DNA of 18,180 nt from an uncultured Actinomycetospora sp. Its GTDB lineage: Bacteria > Actinomycetota > Actinomycetes > Mycobacteriales > Pseudonocardiaceae. Where the stretch lies: contig CADCTH010000257.1 of NCBI GenBank assembly GCA_902805495.1, positions 1-18,180 on the forward strand, in the 5' to 3' direction. The notes under the pieces were generated by a model, which did no database searches, was not told the origin of the DNA, and was given only the letters and a program-made list of their open reading frames with translations. The translations under genes and the position numbers were made by a program. Positions 7,659-15,199 of this stretch are shown one piece after another (positions within the stretch are counted from its first letter, which is position 1; every line of letters starts with the position of its first letter).

Positions 7659-8504
7659 ATGCCCGCCATCCCCGACGAGCACGTCGTCCGCGTCCTCCGG
7701 CCCTTCGTGGCCGCCACCGGCCCGGTGCTGCGCGGTCTCCGCGACGCCGACCCCTTCCGTCTCGGGCGCCTGGCCCGCCGCCGGGCGATCGAGCTGCAGG
7801 AGAGCGGCGGGGGCGAGCTCGAGCCGGTCGCCACCTCGACGTCCCGGCGCGCCCGCATCGGCCGGGGCCTGCGCGCGGCGCGGGCGCGGCTGCTCGACCG
7901 GCTGGCCACCTCCAGGCTCCCGGGCACCCCGCGCTGGCAGGCCATGAGCCCCGAGGAGCGCGACGACTGGTGGGTGTCGCGGGTCGGGCGCTTCACCTCG
8001 GCGGTCGCGTCGGTGCCGGGCCTGGGCGGGGCGTTGGCGCGCCGGCTGCCGGTGTCGGACATCCTCGGGCTCGGCGCGCAGGGGCTCGTCGTCTGCGCCA
8101 TCGCGAGCGAGCACGGGCTCGACGGCCGCGACGAGCAGGTGCGCCTGCTGGCCTCGGTGCTGTTCGGCCGCGAGGTCGACCCCGCCTCCCTCGGCGACCC
8201 GCACCACGATGACGTCGAGCGCGAGGCCGGCGAGCTGCGCGGCACGGTCGGCTCGGCGGACCACCACGAGGAGCGCGGCCGGCTCGCCGCCCTGGCGCGC
8301 GCGATCTGGCGGATGGGCCGCACCCTGTGGGGCCTGCAGGAGGAGCTCGGACGGCGCCCGCAGGGCCGGCGCTTCTGGCGGGTCCTGGCCAACGTGCCGG
8401 TCGTCGGCGCGCTGGCCAGCTACCGCAGCGAGCGCTCGGGCCTCAAGCGGGCGGCGCGCGCGGCCGCGCAGTGGGTCGCCCGGGAGCAGGGCCGCGCACG
8501 CTGA
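7659..8504 (+). CDS. conserved-looking protein of unknown function (weak EcsC-like pattern)
   Basis: The product is 281 residues, Arg- and Ala-rich, with no signal peptide. A semi-hydrophobic middle (about residues 105-150: RFTSAVASVPGLGGALARRLPVSD, then ILGLGAQGLVVCAIASEHGLDG) is followed by a charged stretch and a second conserved-looking block near the end (FWRVLANVPVVGALASYRSERSGLKRAARAA). The middle segment, with a loop then GLDGRDEQVRLLASVLFG, faintly recalls EcsC-family proteins; I would not assign it on that basis. ATG 7659 is preceded by GGGGA at 7643-7647, a weak ribosome binding site. The gene stands between the mshB pair and the ferredoxin operon, 30 bases after the former. Codon usage looks like its neighbours, so it is very probably a real gene. 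Confidence 0.8.
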   Translation: MPAIPDEHVVRVLRPFVAATGPVLRGLRDADPFRLGRLARRRAIELQESGGGELEPVATSTSRRARIGRGLRAARARLLDRLATSRLPGTPRWQAMSPEERDDWWVSRVGRFTSAVASVPGLGGALARRLPVSDILGLGAQGLVVCAIASEHGLDGRDEQVRLLASVLFGREVDPASLGDPHHDDVEREAGELRGTVGSADHHEERGRLAALARAIWRMGRTLWGLQEELGRRPQGRRFWRVLANVPVVGALASYRSERSGLKRAARAAAQWVAREQGRAR

Positions 8505-8664
8505 CCAGCGGTGTGACGGGCACCATCCCGGGACAATCGGATCGCCCCCGCACGGGCGCGCGCCGCACACGACCGGGATACTCCGGGGTGGCGTGCCTGG
8601 CCGTGTGACACCACCGCGCGAGGACGGGCCGCGCCCGACGACGTAGTGAGGAGCAGGAGCAGAC
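8505..8664 (+). other. 160-base gap before the ferredoxin operon; likely promoter region
   Basis: This is the longest gene-free stretch in the window and should hold the promoter of the ferredoxin-dapC-MFS operon. GATACT at 8577-8582 is the only reasonable -10-like hexamer and has no good -35. AGTGAGGAGCAGGAGCAG just before the start codon is a strong purine-rich ribosome binding region. I see no hairpin or riboswitch that I would defend. Confidence 0.35.
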
Positions 8665-8985
8665 GTGACGTACGTGATCGCCGAACCGTGTGTCGACGTG
8701 CTCGACAAGGGCTGCATCGAGGAGTGCCCCGTCGACTGCATCTACGAAGGGGGCCGGATGATGTACATCCACCCCGACGAGTGCGTCGACTGCGGGGCGT
8801 GCGAACCGGTCTGCCCCGTCGAGGCCATCTACTACGAGGACGACGTCCCCGACCAGTGGTCGGTGTACACCCAGGCGAACGTCGACTTCTTCGACGACCT
8901 GGGCTCGCCGGGCGGCGCGGCCAAGGTCGGCAAGGTCGACCGCGACGCCGGCCCCGTGCCGTCGCTGCCGCCCCAGGGGGAGTGA
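8665..8985 (+). CDS. fdxA: seven-iron ferredoxin (FdxA family)
   Basis: This 106-residue cytoplasmic electron carrier has the Cys pattern of 7Fe ferredoxins with one [3Fe-4S] and one [4Fe-4S] cluster. By comparison with the Azotobacter FdI pattern, Cys9, Cys17 and Cys50 would bind the 3Fe cluster and Cys21, Cys40, Cys43 and Cys46 the 4Fe cluster, with Cys25 free. The C-terminal extension after the clusters (DVPDQWSVYTQANVDFFDDLGSPGGA) is typical of actinobacterial FdxA. The GTG start has a strong GAGGAG-type site 8-16 bases upstream. The stop overlaps the GTG of dapC (GTGA), the same ferredoxin-dapC order as in mycobacteria (fdxC-Rv1178). Its partner redox enzyme is not in the window. Confidence 0.96.
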   Translation: MTYVIAEPCVDVLDKGCIEECPVDCIYEGGRMMYIHPDECVDCGACEPVCPVEAIYYEDDVPDQWSVYTQANVDFFDDLGSPGGAAKVGKVDRDAGPVPSLPPQGE

Positions 8986-10103
8986 CAGCCGGACGGGAGG
9001 CCACGCGCCGCGCCCTGCCGGAATTCCCCTGGGACAGCCTGGCGGGCGCCGCGGCCGTGGCCCGCTCGCACCACGACGGGGTGGTCGACCTGTCGGTCGG
9101 CACCCCGGTCGACCCGGTGCCCGACGCCGTCGGCGAGGCCCTGCGCGCCGCGTGGGACTCGCCGGGCTACCCGCAGACGTGGGGCACCCCGGCGCTGCGC
9201 CAGGCCGTCGTCGACTGGTTCGCCCGCCGACGCGGCGTCCCCGGCCTGGACCCGCAGGCCGTCCTGCCGACCGTGGGCTCCAAGGAGCTGGTGGCCTGGC
9301 TGCCCACGCTGCTCGGTCTGGGTGGGCGGGACGGCGCCGACGACGTCGTGGCGTTCCCGCACCTGGCCTACCCGACCTACGAGGTGGGCGCCCGGCTCGC
9401 GGGCACGCGCACGGCCCCCGTGCACGACGACGAGCCGCTGCCGGAGGGCACGCGGTTGGTCTGGCTGAACTCGCCCTCCAACCCGACGGGGCGGGTGCTC
9501 GACGCGGGGCGGCTGGCCGACCGCCTGGCCGAGGCCCGCGCGCTCGGCGCCGTCGTCGCCTCCGACGAGTGCTACCTCGCGCTGCCCGGCCCCGGCGTCG
9601 TCACGACCTCGGTGCTCGACCCCGCCGTGCACGGCGGTGACGTCACGGGCCTGCTGGCGGTGCACTCGCTGTCGAAGACGTCGAACCTCGCCGGCTACCG
9701 CGCGGGTCTCGTGCTCGGCGATCCCGTGCTGGTCGCCGACCTGCTCCAGACCCGCAAGCACGCCGGGATGATCGTGCCGCGCCCCGTGCAGGAGGCGATG
9801 ACCGCCGCCCTGCGCGACGACGAGCACGTCGCCGCGACCCGGGCGCGCTACGACGCCCGCCGGGCCGAGCTGCGGCCCGCGCTCGAGGCCGCCGGCCTGC
9901 GCGTCGAGCACTCCGAGGCCGGGCTCTACCTGTGGGCGACGGCGGGCGAGCCGTGCCGCGCCACCGTCGACCGGCTCGCCGCGCGCGGCATCCTCGTCGC
10001 CCCCGGCGAGTTCTACGGGCCCGCGGGCGAGGCCCACGTCCGCGTCGCGCTGACCGCGTCCGACGAGCGCATCGCGGCCGCCGCGGAGCGGCTCGCGGGG
10101 TGA
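8982..10103 (+). CDS. dapC: N-succinyldiaminopimelate aminotransferase (DapC)
   Basis: DapC is a PLP-dependent fold-type I aminotransferase that transfers an amino group from glutamate to N-succinyl-2-amino-6-ketopimelate in the succinylase route to meso-diaminopimelate and lysine. The 373-residue product starts VTAGREATRRALPEFPWDSLAG, typical of actinobacterial DapC, and has the motifs GTPALRQAVVDWF, FPHLAYPTYEVGARLAG, LNSPSNPTGRVL (substrate/PLP contacts), the ASDECY Asp, and SLSKTSNLAGYRAG with the Schiff-base Lys232. Length matches known DapC proteins (about 360). GTG 8982 overlaps the ferredoxin stop. Other class-I aminotransferase activities cannot be excluded from sequence, but ferredoxin linkage plus nearby dapD and dapE make DapC the strong choice. 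Confidence 0.93.
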   Translation: MTAGREATRRALPEFPWDSLAGAAAVARSHHDGVVDLSVGTPVDPVPDAVGEALRAAWDSPGYPQTWGTPALRQAVVDWFARRRGVPGLDPQAVLPTVGSKELVAWLPTLLGLGGRDGADDVVAFPHLAYPTYEVGARLAGTRTAPVHDDEPLPEGTRLVWLNSPSNPTGRVLDAGRLADRLAEARALGAVVASDECYLALPGPGVVTTSVLDPAVHGGDVTGLLAVHSLSKTSNLAGYRAGLVLGDPVLVADLLQTRKHAGMIVPRPVQEAMTAALRDDEHVAATRARYDARRAELRPALEAAGLRVEHSEAGLYLWATAGEPCRATVDRLAARGILVAPGEFYGPAGEAHVRVALTASDERIAAAAERLAG

Positions 10104-11293
10104 CCGAGCGGGGCGTGCGCCCGGCCGTGGTGCTGCTCGCGGTGCTGGCGCTGGGCGTCAACCTGCGCGCCGCGCTCTCGGCCTACCCGCCGCTGCTGGA
10201 GACGATCCGCGCCGACCTCGGGCTGTCCGCGGGGTTCGCCGGGCTCGTGCAGGCCGCGACGATCCTCATGATGGGCGCGGGCTCGTTCGCCGCCCCGGCC
10301 CTGGCCCGCCGGGTCGGTCGCGAGCAGGCCGCGGCGCTGGGCATCGCGGCGATCGCGCTCGGCAGCGCCACCCACGGGGTCCCGGCGTCGGTCACCCTCG
10401 TCGCGGGCAGCCTCGCGATCGGTCTGGGCATCGGGGTCGTCGGCGTGGCGATCACCGGCGTCGTCCGCGACCACCTCCCCGAGCGGGCGGGCGCGGCCAC
10501 CGGGCTCTACACGGTGTCGATGATGGGCGGGGCCACCGTCGCGTCGCTGACGGCGCTGCCGCTGCAGGACGCGCTCGGCGGGTGGTGGTGGGCGCTCGCG
10601 GCGTGGACCGTGCCCGCCCTGCTCGCCCTCGTCGTGTGGTGGCCGGCCACCCGGAGCCTGCACGACATCCCCGCCGCCGCCCCGGTCCGCCTGCCCTGGC
10701 GCAACCGCTTCGCCCGGCTCGCCGTGCTGTTCCAGGCGATGTCGTCGGTGCAGTTCTACGGGTGGCTGACCTGGCTCGCCCCGTTCTACGAGGCGCAGGG
10801 CTTCTCCACCGCGCGCGCCGCGGTGGTGCTCTCGGTGTGGAACGTCGTCCAGATCCCCGCCGCGCTGCTGGTGCCCCTCGCGGCGGAGCGACGCCGCGCC
10901 TGGGCGCCGTGGGCCGCGTTCTGCGTCGTGTGCGCCGGCGTCGGCGTCGCCGGCACGATCGTGGCGCCCGTGCTGCCCGTCGTGGGGCCGTGGCCGTGGG
11001 TGGTGCTCGCGTCGGTGGCGGTGGGCGCGGGGTTCCCGCTGGGGCTGGCCGTCGTCGCCTGGCGGACCCCGGACGGCGCGACGTCGGCGTCGGTGTCGGC
11101 GCTGACCCTCGGCTCGGCCTACGTCCTCGCCGCGCTCGCCCCGCCCGTGATGGGCGTGCTCATCGACCTCGCCGGGTTCCGCGCGGCGCTGGGCGTCATC
11201 GCGGTCGGCGTCGCCGTCCAGGGCGTCGCGGTCGTGCGGCTGGGCCCGCGGCACGTCACGTGGGACGGCGCGGCGGCACCCGCCGCGCGCTGA
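10100..11293 (+). CDS. MFS transporter, CynX/NimT-type
   Basis: This 397-residue membrane protein has about twelve hydrophobic segments. The N terminus LAVLALGVNLRAALSAYPPLLETIRADLGLS ... GLVQAATILMMGAGSFAAP is characteristic of the CynX/NimT branch of the major facilitator superfamily (cyanate and 2-nitroimidazole transporters give the branch its name; real substrates are mostly unknown). A basic cytoplasmic loop RLPWRNRFARLAVLFQ separates the two halves. The GTG start overlaps the dapC stop (GTGA), so it is translationally coupled to lysine/diaminopimelate synthesis. The gene ends 13 bases from the convergent antiporter gene, with no hairpin between them. Substrate unknown. Confidence 0.9.
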   Translation: MTERGVRPAVVLLAVLALGVNLRAALSAYPPLLETIRADLGLSAGFAGLVQAATILMMGAGSFAAPALARRVGREQAAALGIAAIALGSATHGVPASVTLVAGSLAIGLGIGVVGVAITGVVRDHLPERAGAATGLYTVSMMGGATVASLTALPLQDALGGWWWALAAWTVPALLALVVWWPATRSLHDIPAAAPVRLPWRNRFARLAVLFQAMSSVQFYGWLTWLAPFYEAQGFSTARAAVVLSVWNVVQIPAALLVPLAAERRRAWAPWAAFCVVCAGVGVAGTIVAPVLPVVGPWPWVVLASVAVGAGFPLGLAVVAWRTPDGATSASVSALTLGSAYVLAALAPPVMGVLIDLAGFRAALGVIAVGVAVQGVAVVRLGPRHVTWDGAAAPAAR

Positions 11294-11306
11294 CCGTCAC
11301 GACGGC

Positions 11307-12485
11307 TCAGGACGCGGCCGGCCGCAGACGCCGCGTGAGGCCGGCGTGCACGGGCTCGACCACCCGCGCCGCGACCGGCCCGAGGATCGCCATGAGCAGC
11401 ACGTAGGTGGTGGCCAGCGGGGCGAGGCCGGGGTCGACGGCGCCGGTGGTCAGCGCGAGGCCGGCGATGACGATGGAGAACTCGCCGCGCGCCACCAGCG
11501 CCGCCCCCGCCCGCCAGCGCCCCAGCGGGCCGACGCCGATCTGGCGCGCGGCGAACCACCCCGCGCCGAGCTTCGTCGCCGTCGACACCACGGCGAGCAC
11601 GAGCGCGGCGGGCAGCACGGCGGGCACCTGAGCGGGGTCGGTGTTGAGGCCGAACACGACGAAGAACACCGCCGCGAACAGGTCCCGCAACGGCGTGAGC
11701 ACGCGGGCGGCGTTCTCGGCGGTGTCCTCGGAGATCGCGATGCCCAGCAGGAACGCCCCGACACCCGCCGAGACCTGCAGCTGCGAGGCGATCCCGGCCA
11801 CCAGCAGCGCGATGCCGAGCACGCGCAGCAGGAAGACCTCGGAGCTCGGCGACTCGACCACGCTGGACACGAACCGCCCGAAGCGCAGGGCCACGACGAG
11901 CGCGACGATCAGCAGCGCGACGGCGATCCCGACGGTGCGCAGCCCGGCGACCAGGCCGATCGCGGTCAGCGCCGCGGTGGTGATCGGCAGGTAGAGGGCC
12001 ATCGCGAGGTCCTCGATGACGAGCACCGAGAGCACCGCGGGGGTCTCCCGGTTGCCCAGCCGGCCCAGCTCGTCGAGGACCTTGGCGACGATCCCCGACG
12101 ACGACACCCACGTCACGCCGGCCATCGCCAGCGCGCCGAGCGGGCCCCAGCCGAGCAGCAGTGCCGCGATCGCGCCCGGCGCCGCGTTGAGCACCATGTC
12201 GACGATCCCGGCCGCCCACGAGCGCCGCAGGCCGCCGACCAGGTCGGACGCGGAGTACTCGAGCCCCAGCAGCAGGAGCAGCAGGACGACGCCGACCTCG
12301 CTGGCCACGGTGGTGAACGGCTCGATGCCCTCGAGGGGCAGTAGCCCGCCGGAGCCGAACGCCAGCCCGCCGAGCAGGTAGAGCGGCACCGGCGAGATCC
12401 CGAGGCGGCCGGCCAGGCGGCCCAGGATGCCGAGTCCGAAGAACAGCGCGCCCAGCTCGATGAGAGGGAGGGCGGAGGAGTGCAC
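11307..12485 (-). CDS. cation:proton antiporter, CPA2 (KefB/KhtU) family
   Basis: This 392-residue integral membrane protein has about twelve helices. Family features are LFFGLGILGRLAGRLGISPVP at the N terminus, GVVLLLLLLGLEYSASDL, VTWVSSSGIVAKVLDELG, VLVIEDLAMALYLP with the acidic ED pair expected to act in ion/proton exchange, and GVGAFLLGIAISED. It is only a transport domain: the C-terminal TrkA-N/RCK domain of KefB/KefC (around 600 residues) is absent. The regulatory role is evidently supplied by the TrkA-C protein encoded 10 bases upstream, as in Bacillus KhtT-KhtU. K+ is the likely cation by analogy, Na+ possible. GTG 12485 has no obvious ribosome binding site, suggesting coupling to the upstream gene. 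Confidence 0.92.
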   Translation of the reverse strand: MHSSALPLIELGALFFGLGILGRLAGRLGISPVPLYLLGGLAFGSGGLLPLEGIEPFTTVASEVGVVLLLLLLGLEYSASDLVGGLRRSWAAGIVDMVLNAAPGAIAALLLGWGPLGALAMAGVTWVSSSGIVAKVLDELGRLGNRETPAVLSVLVIEDLAMALYLPITTAALTAIGLVAGLRTVGIAVALLIVALVVALRFGRFVSSVVESPSSEVFLLRVLGIALLVAGIASQLQVSAGVGAFLLGIAISEDTAENAARVLTPLRDLFAAVFFVVFGLNTDPAQVPAVLPAALVLAVVSTATKLGAGWFAARQIGVGPLGRWRAGAALVARGEFSIVIAGLALTTGAVDPGLAPLATTYVLLMAILGPVAARVVEPVHAGLTRRLRPAAS

Positions 12486-12495
12486 GGGGGGGCGC

Positions 12496-12978
12496 TCAGC
12501 CGTCCTCGAGGATCGCTGCGGCGCGGCCGAGCCCCTCGCCGGTGCCCACGAGGACGACGAGGTCGCCCGCGCGGAACACGAAGTCGGGCCCCGGCGACGG
12601 GGACACGACGTGGTCGCGGATCACGGCGACGATCGACGTGCTGGTGCGCGTGCGCATCGCGGTGTCGCCCAGCGTCCGGCCGTCGTACGGCGAGCCCGCG
12701 CCGACCGGGAACTGCGCGGTCATGATGCCCTCGAGCTCGGCCTGCTGGTCCTGCAGCTGCGCGACGAGGTTGGGTGCGCCCAGCAGCGTGCCCAGGGCCT
12801 GGCCCTCGGCGTCGGTGAGCCCCACCGACGCGCTGCACGAGTCCGGGTCGGTGCGCCCGGACACCAGCAGCTCGCGGTGCCCGTCGCGGTGCGTCAGCAC
12901 CCCCAGCCGGCGCCCCGACGCGGTGGTGAACTCCTGCTTGGTGCCGATCCCGGGCAGACGGGTGACCTCGACGTCCAC
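12496..12978 (-). CDS. TrkA-C domain regulatory subunit of the cation:proton antiporter (KhtT-like)
   Basis: This 160-residue cytoplasmic protein has an N-terminal half MDVEVTRLPGIGTKQEFTTASGRRLGVLTHRDGHRELLV, characteristic of KhtT-like antiporter regulatory subunits, and a C-terminal RCK_C/TrkA-C domain from about residue 80 (SPYDGRTLGDTAMRTRTSTSIVAVIRDHVVSPSPGPDFVFRAGDLVVLVGT). In Bacillus the equivalent subunit binds cyclic di-AMP; the same ligand here is plausible but unproven. It is followed 10 bases later by the antiporter gene. GTG 12978 is preceded at seven bases by TAGATT, which overlaps the stop codon of dapD. Confidence 0.9.
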   Translation of the reverse strand: MDVEVTRLPGIGTKQEFTTASGRRLGVLTHRDGHRELLVSGRTDPDSCSASVGLTDAEGQALGTLLGAPNLVAQLQDQQAELEGIMTAQFPVGAGSPYDGRTLGDTAMRTRTSTSIVAVIRDHVVSPSPGPDFVFRAGDLVVLVGTGEGLGRAAAILEDG

Positions 12979-12985
12979 GACACCG

Positions 12986-12991
12986 AATCTA
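12986..12991 (-). promoter_or_regulatory. candidate -10 for the antiporter operon, overlapping the dapD stop codon
   Basis: On the minus strand TAGATT fits TANNNT and ends seven bases before the GTG at 12978. Its first three bases are the TAG stop of dapD, so the promoter and the end of the upstream gene share sequence. There is no ribosome binding site, which fits a leaderless transcript. Coupled transcription with dapD is also possible. Confidence 0.35.
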
Positions 12992-13978
12992 GTCGTTCTT
13001 GTGGAGAGCGTCGTTCAGCTCGACGCGGGCGCCCTCGCTGCGCGGCAGGGCGTGCACCGCGCCGGTGGTCGAGTCGCGGCGGAAGAGCAGACCCGGGCGC
13101 CCGGAGAGCTCGACGGCCTTGACCACGGAGCCCCTATCGGCGTGCTGATCTTCAAAGAGCGTCACCCGCGTGCCGGCGGTGACGTAGAGGCCGGCCTCGA
13201 CGACGCAGTCGTCGCCCAGCGAGATGCCCAGGCCGGCGTTGGCGCCGACGAGGCAGCGCTCGCCGACGGCGATGGTCTCCTTGCCGCCGCCCGAGAGCGT
13301 GCCCATGATCGACGCGCCGCCACCGACGTCGGAGCCGTCGCCGACGACGACACCGCCGGAGATCCGGCCCTCGACCATCGACGTGCCGAGCGTGCCGGCG
13401 TTGAAGTTGACGAAGCCCTCGTGCATCACCGTGGTGCCCGACGCCAGGTGCGCGCCGAGGCGGACGCGGTCGGCGTCGCCGATGCGCACGCCCGTCGGGA
13501 TCACGTAGTCGACCATCCGCGGGAACTTGTCCACCGCGTAGACCGTGACCGGGCCGCGGGCGCGCAGGCGGGCGCGGACGCGCTCGAACTCGGGCACGGG
13601 GCAGGGCCCGTGGTTGGTCCACACCACGTTGGCGAGGTGGCCGAAGATGCCGGTGAGGTCGACGCCGTGGGGGCGCACCAGCCGGTGCGAGATCAGGTGC
13701 AGGCGCAGGTAGACGTCGTACGCCGACCCGGGCGGGCCGGTCAGGTCGGCGACGGTGCGCACGGCGACCACCTCGACCCCGCGGTCGGGGTCGGGGCCCA
13801 GCGCGTCGACCAGCGAGGGCTCCAGCTCGGACGCCGGGACCTGGACCGTGCCCGGCTCGGCGGCCATGCCGTCCGCGCCGTCCGCGAGCTCGGGCAGCGG
13901 GTACCAGGTGTCGAGGACGGTGCCGTCGACGGCCACGGTGGCCAGGCCGACGCCGAGGGCGCGGGTGGGGGTGCTCAT
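12989..13978 (-). CDS. dapD: 2,3,4,5-tetrahydropyridine-2,6-dicarboxylate N-succinyltransferase (DapD)
   Basis: DapD transfers succinyl from succinyl-CoA to tetrahydrodipicolinate, opening the succinylase branch to diaminopimelate. The 329-residue protein has the actinobacterial layout: an N-terminal domain (about 1-170: ALGVGLATVAVDGTVLDTWYP ... YDVYLRLHLISHRLV ... TNHGPCPVPEF) and a left-handed beta-helix of hexapeptide repeats (VGDGSDVGGGASIMGTLSGGG ... VGANAGLGISLGDDCVV). The segment SMVEGRIS, which in mycobacterial DapD carries the proposed catalytic Glu, is present. I chose ATG 13978 over a start 36 bases further upstream because it matches family length (317 in M. tuberculosis) and sits eight bases after a TAGCCT -10. 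It is divergent from dapE with 72 bases between starts. Confidence 0.95.
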   Translation of the reverse strand: MSTPTRALGVGLATVAVDGTVLDTWYPLPELADGADGMAAEPGTVQVPASELEPSLVDALGPDPDRGVEVVAVRTVADLTGPPGSAYDVYLRLHLISHRLVRPHGVDLTGIFGHLANVVWTNHGPCPVPEFERVRARLRARGPVTVYAVDKFPRMVDYVIPTGVRIGDADRVRLGAHLASGTTVMHEGFVNFNAGTLGTSMVEGRISGGVVVGDGSDVGGGASIMGTLSGGGKETIAVGERCLVGANAGLGISLGDDCVVEAGLYVTAGTRVTLFEDQHADRGSVVKAVELSGRPGLLFRRDSTTGAVHALPRSEGARVELNDALHKND

Positions 13979-13986
13979 CGCCCGCC

Positions 13987-13992
13987 AGGCTA
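13987..13992 (-). promoter_or_regulatory. dapD: candidate -10 for a leaderless dapD transcript
   Basis: On the minus strand TAGCCT ends eight bases before the dapD ATG. The same hexamer at the same distance precedes dapE on the other strand, giving a symmetric divergent promoter pair. The intervening GGCGGGCG is only weakly ribosome-binding-site-like. Confidence 0.45.
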
Positions 13993-14036
13993 GCGGCCCG
14001 GGTGGACGCCGCACGTCACCGACCGAACGCCCCGGT

Positions 14037-14042
14037 TAGCCT
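14037..14042 (+). promoter_or_regulatory. dapE: candidate -10 for a leaderless dapE transcript
   Basis: TAGCCT ends eight bases before the GTG at 14051, with CGCGCACC between and no ribosome binding site. A poor -35-like GTCACC is present at 14015-14020. The geometry predicts transcription starting at or next to the start codon. Confidence 0.5.
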
Positions 14043-14050
14043 CGCGCACC

Positions 14051-15130
14051 GTGAGCGCCCCACCCGTCACCCTCGACCTGCTCGCCGACCCGGTGTCGCT
14101 GACCGCCGCCCTGGTCGACGTGCCGAGCGTCTCCGGGAACGAGGCCGCGCTGGCCGACGCCGTGGCGGCCGCGCTGGCGGCGCAGGCGCCGCACCTGGAG
14201 CTGTTGCGGTCGGGCGACGCGGTGCTCGCCCGCACGCGGCTCGGCCGGGCGCGCCGGGTGCTGCTCGCCGGGCACCTGGACACCGTCCCGATCGCCGACA
14301 ACGTCCCGTCGCGGCGCGAGGGCGGCACGCTGTACGGCTGCGGCACCAGCGACATGAAGTCGGGCGTCGCGGTGATGACCCACCTCGCCGCCGCGCTCGC
14401 CGAGCCCGCGCACGACGTCACGCTGGTGCTCTACGACTGCGAGGAGGTCGAGGCGGCGCGCAACGGCCTCGGGCGCCTCGAGCGCGAGCACCGCGACTGG
14501 CTCGACGCCGACCTCGCGCTGCTCGGCGAGCCCACGTCCGGCCAGGTCGAGGCGGGGTGCCAGGGCACGCTGCGGGTGGTGGTGCGCACGCACGGGCGGC
14601 GCGCGCACTCGGCGCGCTCGTGGCTGGGGGAGAACGCGATCCACGCGGCGACGCCGGTGCTGGCGCGGCTGGCGGACTACGCGGCGCGCGAGGTCGACAT
14701 CGACGGCTGCCGCTACCGCGAGGGCCTGCAGGCGGTGCGGATCGCCGGCGGCGTCGCGGGCAACGTGGTGCCCGACGTGTGCGAGGTGACCGTCAACTTC
14801 CGCTTCGCGCCCGACCGCTCGCTCGACGACGCCCGTGCGCACGTGGCCGGCGTGCTCGACGGCTTCGACCTCACCGAGACCGACGCGTCCCCGGGCGCCC
14901 TGCCGGGGCTGGGGGAGCCGGCGGCGGCGGACTTCGTCGCGGCGACGGGCACCACGCCGGTGGCCAAGTACGGCTGGACCGACGTGTCCCGCTTCGCCGC
15001 GCTCGGGATCCCGGCGCTGAACTTCGGCCCCGGCGACCCGAACCTCGCCCACACCCGCGAGGAGTCGGTGCCCGTCGCGGCGGTCACCGCGGCCTGCGAC
15101 GTCCTGCGCGAGTACCTGACCCGCGCCTGA
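14051..15130 (+). CDS. dapE: succinyl-diaminopimelate desuccinylase (DapE)
   Basis: DapE is a di-zinc M20-family hydrolase that removes succinate from N-succinyl-LL-diaminopimelate. The 359-residue protein shows the metal and catalytic residues in order: GHLDTVP with His75 and Asp77, the bridging Asp in CGTSDMKSG (Asp101), the Glu pair in CEEVE (131/132; general base and ligand), Glu in GEPTS (160), and the final His in NLAHTREE (334). The lid/dimer domain lies in the middle (about 170-290; HGRRAHSARSWLGENAIHAATP). GGVAGNVVPDVCEVTVNFRFAPDRS is as expected for DapE. GTG 14051 gives the normal N terminus. It ends before a hairpin repeat and converges with wrbA. The linkage with dapD supports DapE over other M20 peptidases. 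Confidence 0.95.
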   Translation: MSAPPVTLDLLADPVSLTAALVDVPSVSGNEAALADAVAAALAAQAPHLELLRSGDAVLARTRLGRARRVLLAGHLDTVPIADNVPSRREGGTLYGCGTSDMKSGVAVMTHLAAALAEPAHDVTLVLYDCEEVEAARNGLGRLEREHRDWLDADLALLGEPTSGQVEAGCQGTLRVVVRTHGRRAHSARSWLGENAIHAATPVLARLADYAAREVDIDGCRYREGLQAVRIAGGVAGNVVPDVCEVTVNFRFAPDRSLDDARAHVAGVLDGFDLTETDASPGALPGLGEPAAADFVAATGTTPVAKYGWTDVSRFAALGIPALNFGPGDPNLAHTREESVPVAAVTAACDVLREYLTRA

Positions 15131-15148
15131 ACGGAGCAGCGGGAAACA

Positions 15149-15199
15149 TCAGCGAAGTGGCGTTGCAGACGTTGAGTGTCCGTAACGCCACTTCGTTGA
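15149..15199. terminator. 16-bp stem hairpin between convergent dapE and wrbA
   Basis: TCAGCGAAGTGGCGTT at 15149-15164 pairs with AACGCCACTTCGTTGA at 15184-15199, giving 16 pairs with a single G-T wobble and a 19-base loop. It is 18 bases after the dapE stop and 22 bases from the wrbA stop on the other strand, so a bidirectional terminator is the simplest reading. No T tract follows on either strand. Confidence 0.55.

Noticed and set aside
11294..11306. Terminator between the convergent MFS and antiporter genes
   Set aside because: Only 13 bases separate the stops and no inverted repeat is present.
11346..12344. A 332-codon plus-strand frame over the antiporter
   Set aside because: It is very rich in Arg, Gly, His, Asp and Gln with no hydrophobic core. 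The minus strand encodes a clear CPA2 antiporter here.
13979..14014. Upstream in-frame start for dapD adding 12 residues
   Set aside because: The extension (MRRPPGPLAWRA) is not family-like and would place the start upstream of the -10 hexamer.
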